DNA of 30,539 nucleotides, taken from positions 1-30,539 of IMG/VR virus record IMGVR_UViG_3300045283_000072; one strand, given 5' to 3'. Shown one piece after another: positions 29,496 to 30,539 of this stretch. Each line of letters opens with the position of its first letter. Positions within the stretch are counted from its first letter, which is position 1. Below the pieces are notes generated by a model, which was not told the DNA's origin, did no database searches, and saw only the letters and a program-made list of their open reading frames with translations. This stretch comes from a virus. The position numbers and the translations under genes are program-made.

Positions 29496-29998
29496 AGCTG
29501 AATCCCGAGGCGCTCGAGGATCGCCGCGGCCTCGGCATGCGAAAAGGCGTGAGACGACTGAGTCGACACTCGTGATAGGCCTGAGAGGCCTGGTAGCGGC
29601 GTGTTCGAGGCGATCAGTCGATAAGCGCCGTTGAGGTCTTCGTTGGTCCACGGAATGTGTAGGCGAGCGCACCGGAACTTGAGCGCGTCCGTGAGATCGG
29701 CCAGTGAGTCGAAGTGTTCCGACGCCAACAATGAGCGCACGAGCCGCGCGAGCAGGCGCACGTGGTGCTCGTCGTGGTTGAGGTTTTTCCACATGTGGAC
29801 GGTTCGCGCGTTTTCGCGCGAGGTTCTAATTGGTGGTACTAAGACGGACGGTACGAACGCACAGAGACGGGCCCTGGTCCCGGTACGGGATGGGTACGGG
29901 ATCGCGGGCGCGCGCGCGCGCGCGAGACGTGGAATCCGCGCGGACTCCGCGTGGAATCCACACGGAATTGTCGACGGAAGCAAGGCGGGTGCCGTCAT
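29492..29998 (-). CDS. Early protein next to the iteron region, 168 or 100 aa
   Basis: Two starts are possible. ATG 29998 overlaps the preceding gene (ATGA) and gives 168 residues, but the first ~68 are low-complexity, Arg/Pro-rich and lie over the 11-bp repeats. ATG 29792 gives 100 residues that look like real protein: MWKNLNHDEHHVRLLARLVR, SLLASEHFDSLADLTDALKF, then helices up to AAAILERLGIQL. I think the short form is more likely, with the upstream part being regulatory DNA. It has no ribosome site, but a palindrome tccacatgtgga spans its start. The function is unknown; a helical regulator or replication factor fits. Confidence 0.6.
   Translation of the reverse strand: MTAPALLPSTIPCGFHAESARIPRLARARAPAIPYPSRTGTRARLCAFVPSVLVPPIRTSRENARTVHMWKNLNHDEHHVRLLARLVRSLLASEHFDSLADLTDALKFRCARLHIPWTNEDLNGAYRLIASNTPLPGLSGLSRVSTQSSHAFSHAEAAAILERLGIQL
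29788..29820. promoter_or_regulatory. Palindrome and hairpin before the short start at 29792
   Basis: A perfect 12-bp palindrome, tccacatgtgga, spans 29788-29799 and contains the ATG at 29792. A hairpin cgcgcg-tttt-cgcgcg follows at 29805-29820. Both are consistent with a protein-binding or RNA-structured control element for the next gene. Confidence 0.45.
29881..29961. other. Contiguous 11-bp repeat array, candidate origin or operator
   Basis: Two direct repeats (CGGTACGGGAT at 29881-29891 and GGGTACGGGAT at 29892-29902) adjoin with no gap. A (CG)n tract at about 29907-29924 follows. Then come three contiguous 11-bp dyads: GTGGAATCCGC (29929-29939), GCGGACTCCGC (29940-29950) and GTGGAATCCAC (29951-29961). 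A period of 11 bp is about one helical turn and not a multiple of three, so it is not explained by codon repetition. The gene just upstream encodes a replisome-organiser-type protein, which makes an origin plausible. An operator is the alternative. Confidence 0.6.
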
Positions 29999-30342
29999 GC
30001 CTCCGCCCGTTTTCGCGCGCGATCTTCGCGCCGCTTTTTCTTCACGTCCGCCGCTGACGGGTTGAAGTGATCGAAGTCGTGGATCTGAAAGCCGCTTCCG
30101 CCATTCTTGTCCCAGAGTCCAGCCTTCACGAGCGCGTCAGCGACGGCGGCCGGATTCGCAACATGACGAAAACTTCTCACCACGGCCATCGGCAAAAACC
30201 CATCCGTTAAATGTTTGTTCGCCCACATCAGGCCGACCGCGTAGAACCCGAGCGCAATCGCCGGCCCGTTCTTGCCGATCACTTCCCCGGCCGCGAAGAG
30301 CTTGGCGTGATCGATCAGTTCGTCATCGAGCCGGGACCACAT
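29995..30342 (-). CDS. Replisome-organiser-type winged-helix protein, short form, 115 aa
   Basis: ATG 30342 begins MWSRLDDELIDHAKLFAAGE. The body has IALGFYAVGLMWANKHLTDG, FLPMAVVRSFRHVANPAAVA and a C-terminal GFQIHDFDHFNPSAADVKKK, the pattern of the winged-helix domain at the N-terminus of phage replication-initiation proteins. Those are normally longer, with a helicase-loading part. Here the protein stops after a basic RREDRARKRAEA tail. It may be a minimal initiator or a transcription factor. It ends at the iteron array and lies eight bases after the junction gene. Confidence 0.8.
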   Translation of the reverse strand: MWSRLDDELIDHAKLFAAGEVIGKNGPAIALGFYAVGLMWANKHLTDGFLPMAVVRSFRHVANPAAVADALVKAGLWDKNGGSGFQIHDFDHFNPSAADVKKKRREDRARKRAEA

Positions 30343-30349
30343 CGCCGCC

Positions 30350-30508
30350 CTACTTGCTGCTGACGGTTTTGAGGCTGGGGCGTTTGGCCACGGCGAGGTC
30401 CGCGGCGCTGCGATGGTTGACGAGCTCCTCCCGCGCGAGCGCGAGCGCGGTGATCTTGTCGTCGAGCGCCTTGATCGCTTTGTCGAGCAGGGTCGGTCGT
30501 GTACTCAT
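30350..30508 (-). CDS. Small helical protein spanning the circular junction, 52 aa
   Basis: ATG 30508 has a nearby AG-rich ribosome site (ggaggg). The protein is MSTRPTLLDKAIKALDDKIT with Ala/Leu/Glu-rich continuation (LALAREELVNHRSAADLAVA) and a basic end RPSLKTVSSK. It looks like one long helix or coiled coil and has no known family. The gene is only complete at this end of the window because of the terminal repeat. It is followed eight bases later by the replisome-organiser-type gene. Confidence 0.72.
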   Translation of the reverse strand: MSTRPTLLDKAIKALDDKITALALAREELVNHRSAADLAVAKRPSLKTVSSK

Positions 30509-30539
30509 GATCCCTCCGAGTTAGTGCCGCGGGTGCTCG
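30385..30539. repeat. Terminal direct repeat, right copy
   Basis: This 155-bp copy matches 1-155, with one difference at 30413 (a, against t at position 29). It should be counted once in the genome length. Gene order continues without break from 1 into this end on the minus strand, which supports circularity of the assembled molecule. Confidence 0.95.

Noticed and set aside
29907-29924. The alternating CG run as an assembly artefact
   Set aside because: It is short enough to be sequenced reliably and is embedded in other ordered repeats, so I kept it as part of the repeat array.
1-30539. CRISPR arrays, insertion sequences or transposases
   Set aside because: No regularly spaced direct repeats with unique spacers and no transposase motifs were seen; the repeats found are in the hub gene, attP, the iteron array and the termini.

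Overview
This window is one complete genome of a temperate siphovirus. The first 155 bases recur as the last 155 with one mismatch, so it reads as a circular or circularly assembled molecule of about 30,384 bp. Base composition is high in G+C. Genes are tightly packed and most neighbours overlap by ATGA, GTGA or TGATG stop/start junctions. The host cannot be fixed from the sequence. The attP carries the 3' half of a bacterial tRNA-Arg(CCT) with an encoded CCA end, so the host is a bacterium, probably G+C-rich.

Layout. The lysogeny block is the only plus-strand part: an XRE-type repressor (4599-5198), a tyrosine integrase (5195-6436), a full attP (about 6464-6737, with six arm-type repeats around the tRNA 3' half) and a zinc-ribbon membrane protein just beyond attP (6797-7378). 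Everything else is on the minus strand and can be read as one long unit. It starts at a Cro-like HTH protein (start 4473) opposite the repressor, runs left through early genes to position 1, continues through the circular junction at 30539, and proceeds down to 7434.

In transcription order the minus-strand unit holds four parts. (1) DNA-binding and small early proteins, a RecE-like PD-(D/E)XK exonuclease, a Dam-type methyltransferase, a second nuclease-fold protein and a RecA/Sak4-like ATPase (4473 to 137). (2) A replisome-organiser-type winged-helix protein (29995-30342), followed by an unusual array of contiguous 11-bp repeats that may be the origin (29881-29961), and a run of small coupled proteins, many with zinc-ribbon cysteines (26449 to 29998). 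(3) HNH endonuclease, P27-type small terminase, large terminase, a ribbon-helix-helix protein, a fused HK97-type protease/major capsid protein, an Ig-domain decoration candidate, portal, a collagen/CBM-like protein and the head-tail connector series. (4) Major tail protein, tail chaperone pair with a probable -1 frameshift on A9, tape measure, a hub protein carrying two kinds of tandem repeat, an S74-type tail fibre and a large unknown tail-region protein, ending in a small membrane-protein cluster (7434-7952).

How it works together. The divergent XRE pair would decide lysogeny versus lytic growth, and integrase acts at attP in a tRNA-Arg gene. In lytic growth the early unit supplies a recombination set (RecE-like nuclease plus Sak4-like ATPase), DNA methylation and a minimal initiator that must recruit host replication proteins. 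The late genes build an HK97-fold head and a long non-contractile tail. No endolysin, holin or spanin could be recognised. The most unusual features are the 11-bp iteron region, the repeat-loaded hub, the early zinc-protein cassette, the atypical integrase active site and the cargo gene beside attP.
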